7,963 nt of DNA from Halieaceae bacterium (lineage in GTDB: Bacteria; Pseudomonadota; Gammaproteobacteria; Pseudomonadales; Halieaceae). The notes under the pieces are model-generated. The model searched no databases and was not told where the DNA came from. It worked only from the letters and a program-made list of their open reading frames with translations. The position numbers and the translations under genes were made by a program. This document shows, in pieces, positions 7,607 through 7,963 of the stretch; the stretch's first letter is position 1; every line of letters begins with the position of its first letter. Where the stretch lies: positions 1 to 7,963 of the forward strand of contig PAGS01000075.1 in assembly GCA_002705465.1 (NCBI GenBank), in the 5' to 3' direction.

Positions 7607-7963
7607 ACTGCCGGCCGTTGTAGAGAGTCTGGGTAGAGTCAAGCGGCCCCGTCTGGCCCGTTCCCGGTTTCACTCCCTGCTCCGCTCTCTGCGACCCCTT
7701 CTCAGCCAAGGCAGCCAGATCGTCGCGTAAAGCCGTCAGCTTGCCTCGGAGCTTGCGGTCCTGCTTGTCAGTTCGCGCTACGAGGACGTCCCGAGATAAC
7801 TGCAGGATCACCTCACCATTGTGATCGATGCCTTGTCGATACGCCGGCAGGAGTGCTTCATCCCGGCCCGCAATTAATCGACGCACCTGGTCTGGCCAGT
7901 CCGGGTCTGCCGCGATCAAAATATCAGCTAGCGCCTCGATCCACACGCGGCGATCCTCCAGCC
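7605..7963 (-). CDS. DUF6279-like protein (partial, N-terminus outside window)
   Basis: The last 118 residues are present; the frame is open to the right edge and ends at TAA 7607-7605. The visible part begins LEDRRVWIEALADIL. It continues with an Arg/Asp/Glu/Leu-rich helical segment, including AYRQGIDHNGEVILQLSRDV and DRKLRGKLTALRDDLAALAE. From memory, this pattern resembles the C-terminal half of the DUF6279 family: small helical proteins of gammaproteobacteria, usually predicted lipoproteins, of unknown function. The matching features are a W-L-E-x-R-R-x-W start, a Y-R-x-x-x-x-x-N turn and a final K/R-L-R-x-L-x-x-L-x-x-D-L helix. The final 30 or so residues, from GSQRAEQG on, are rich in Gly, Gln, Thr and Pro and look disordered. 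Whether it has a lipoprotein signal cannot be seen. An internal GTG at 7946 is not the real start because the family pattern continues upstream. It converges on ilvD and has no evident functional link to it. Confidence 0.6.
   Translation of the reverse strand, partial: LEDRRVWIEALADILIAADPDWPDQVRRLIAGRDEALLPAYRQGIDHNGEVILQLSRDVLVARTDKQDRKLRGKLTALRDDLAALAEKGSQRAEQGVKPGTGQTGPLDSTQTLYNGRQ

Noticed and set aside
1..7963. Mobile element, prophage, CRISPR, toxin-antitoxin or defence system
   Set aside because: All substantial frames are assigned to housekeeping metabolism or to the two edge genes. No long repeats, integrase or transposase motifs, tRNA-like folds or spaced repeat arrays were seen.

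Overview
This is an ordinary stretch of bacterial chromosome holding amino-acid biosynthesis and nitrogen-control genes. The proteins point to a gammaproteobacterium. ArgA is the classical fused N-acetylglutamate synthase of 432 residues, IlvD closely follows the enterobacterial/pseudomonad form, and glnE lies directly upstream of ilvE, as in Pseudomonas. G+C looks moderately high (mid-to-high 50s per cent by eye). A marine Cellvibrionales/Halieaceae-type organism would fit, but that placement is a guess.

Layout. The left part (1-4277) is all minus strand and reads, in transcription order, glnE (4277-1330), ilvE (1250-324), then the N-terminal third of an alpha/beta hydrolase of the monoacylglycerol-lipase type (309 to beyond the left edge). 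Spacing is tight (79 bp, then 14 bp), so the three probably form one transcription unit. glnE is split by a one-base frameshift near 1827-1837; both halves are well conserved.

A 118-bp divergent region (4278-4395) separates glnE from the plus-strand genes argA (4396-5694) and ilvD (5753-7597). These two are 58 bp apart and may be co-transcribed. ilvD converges on the C-terminal end of a minus-strand gene resembling the DUF6279 lipoprotein family (7605 to beyond the right edge). A 6-bp hairpin spans the ilvD stop codon in the 7-bp convergent gap. No gene-free stretch exceeds 300 bases.

How the genes relate. ArgA acetylates glutamate to start arginine synthesis, IlvD makes the 2-keto acids of valine and isoleucine, IlvE aminates those keto acids using glutamate, and GlnE sets glutamine synthetase activity by adenylylation. 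The cluster therefore centres on glutamate and nitrogen flow.

I found no phage, insertion sequence, CRISPR array, tRNA, rRNA or defence module, and no clear sign of an undescribed system. The items most worth a second look are the glnE frameshift and two candidate 21-codon leader ORFs, one ending just before argA and one whose stop overlaps the ilvE start.
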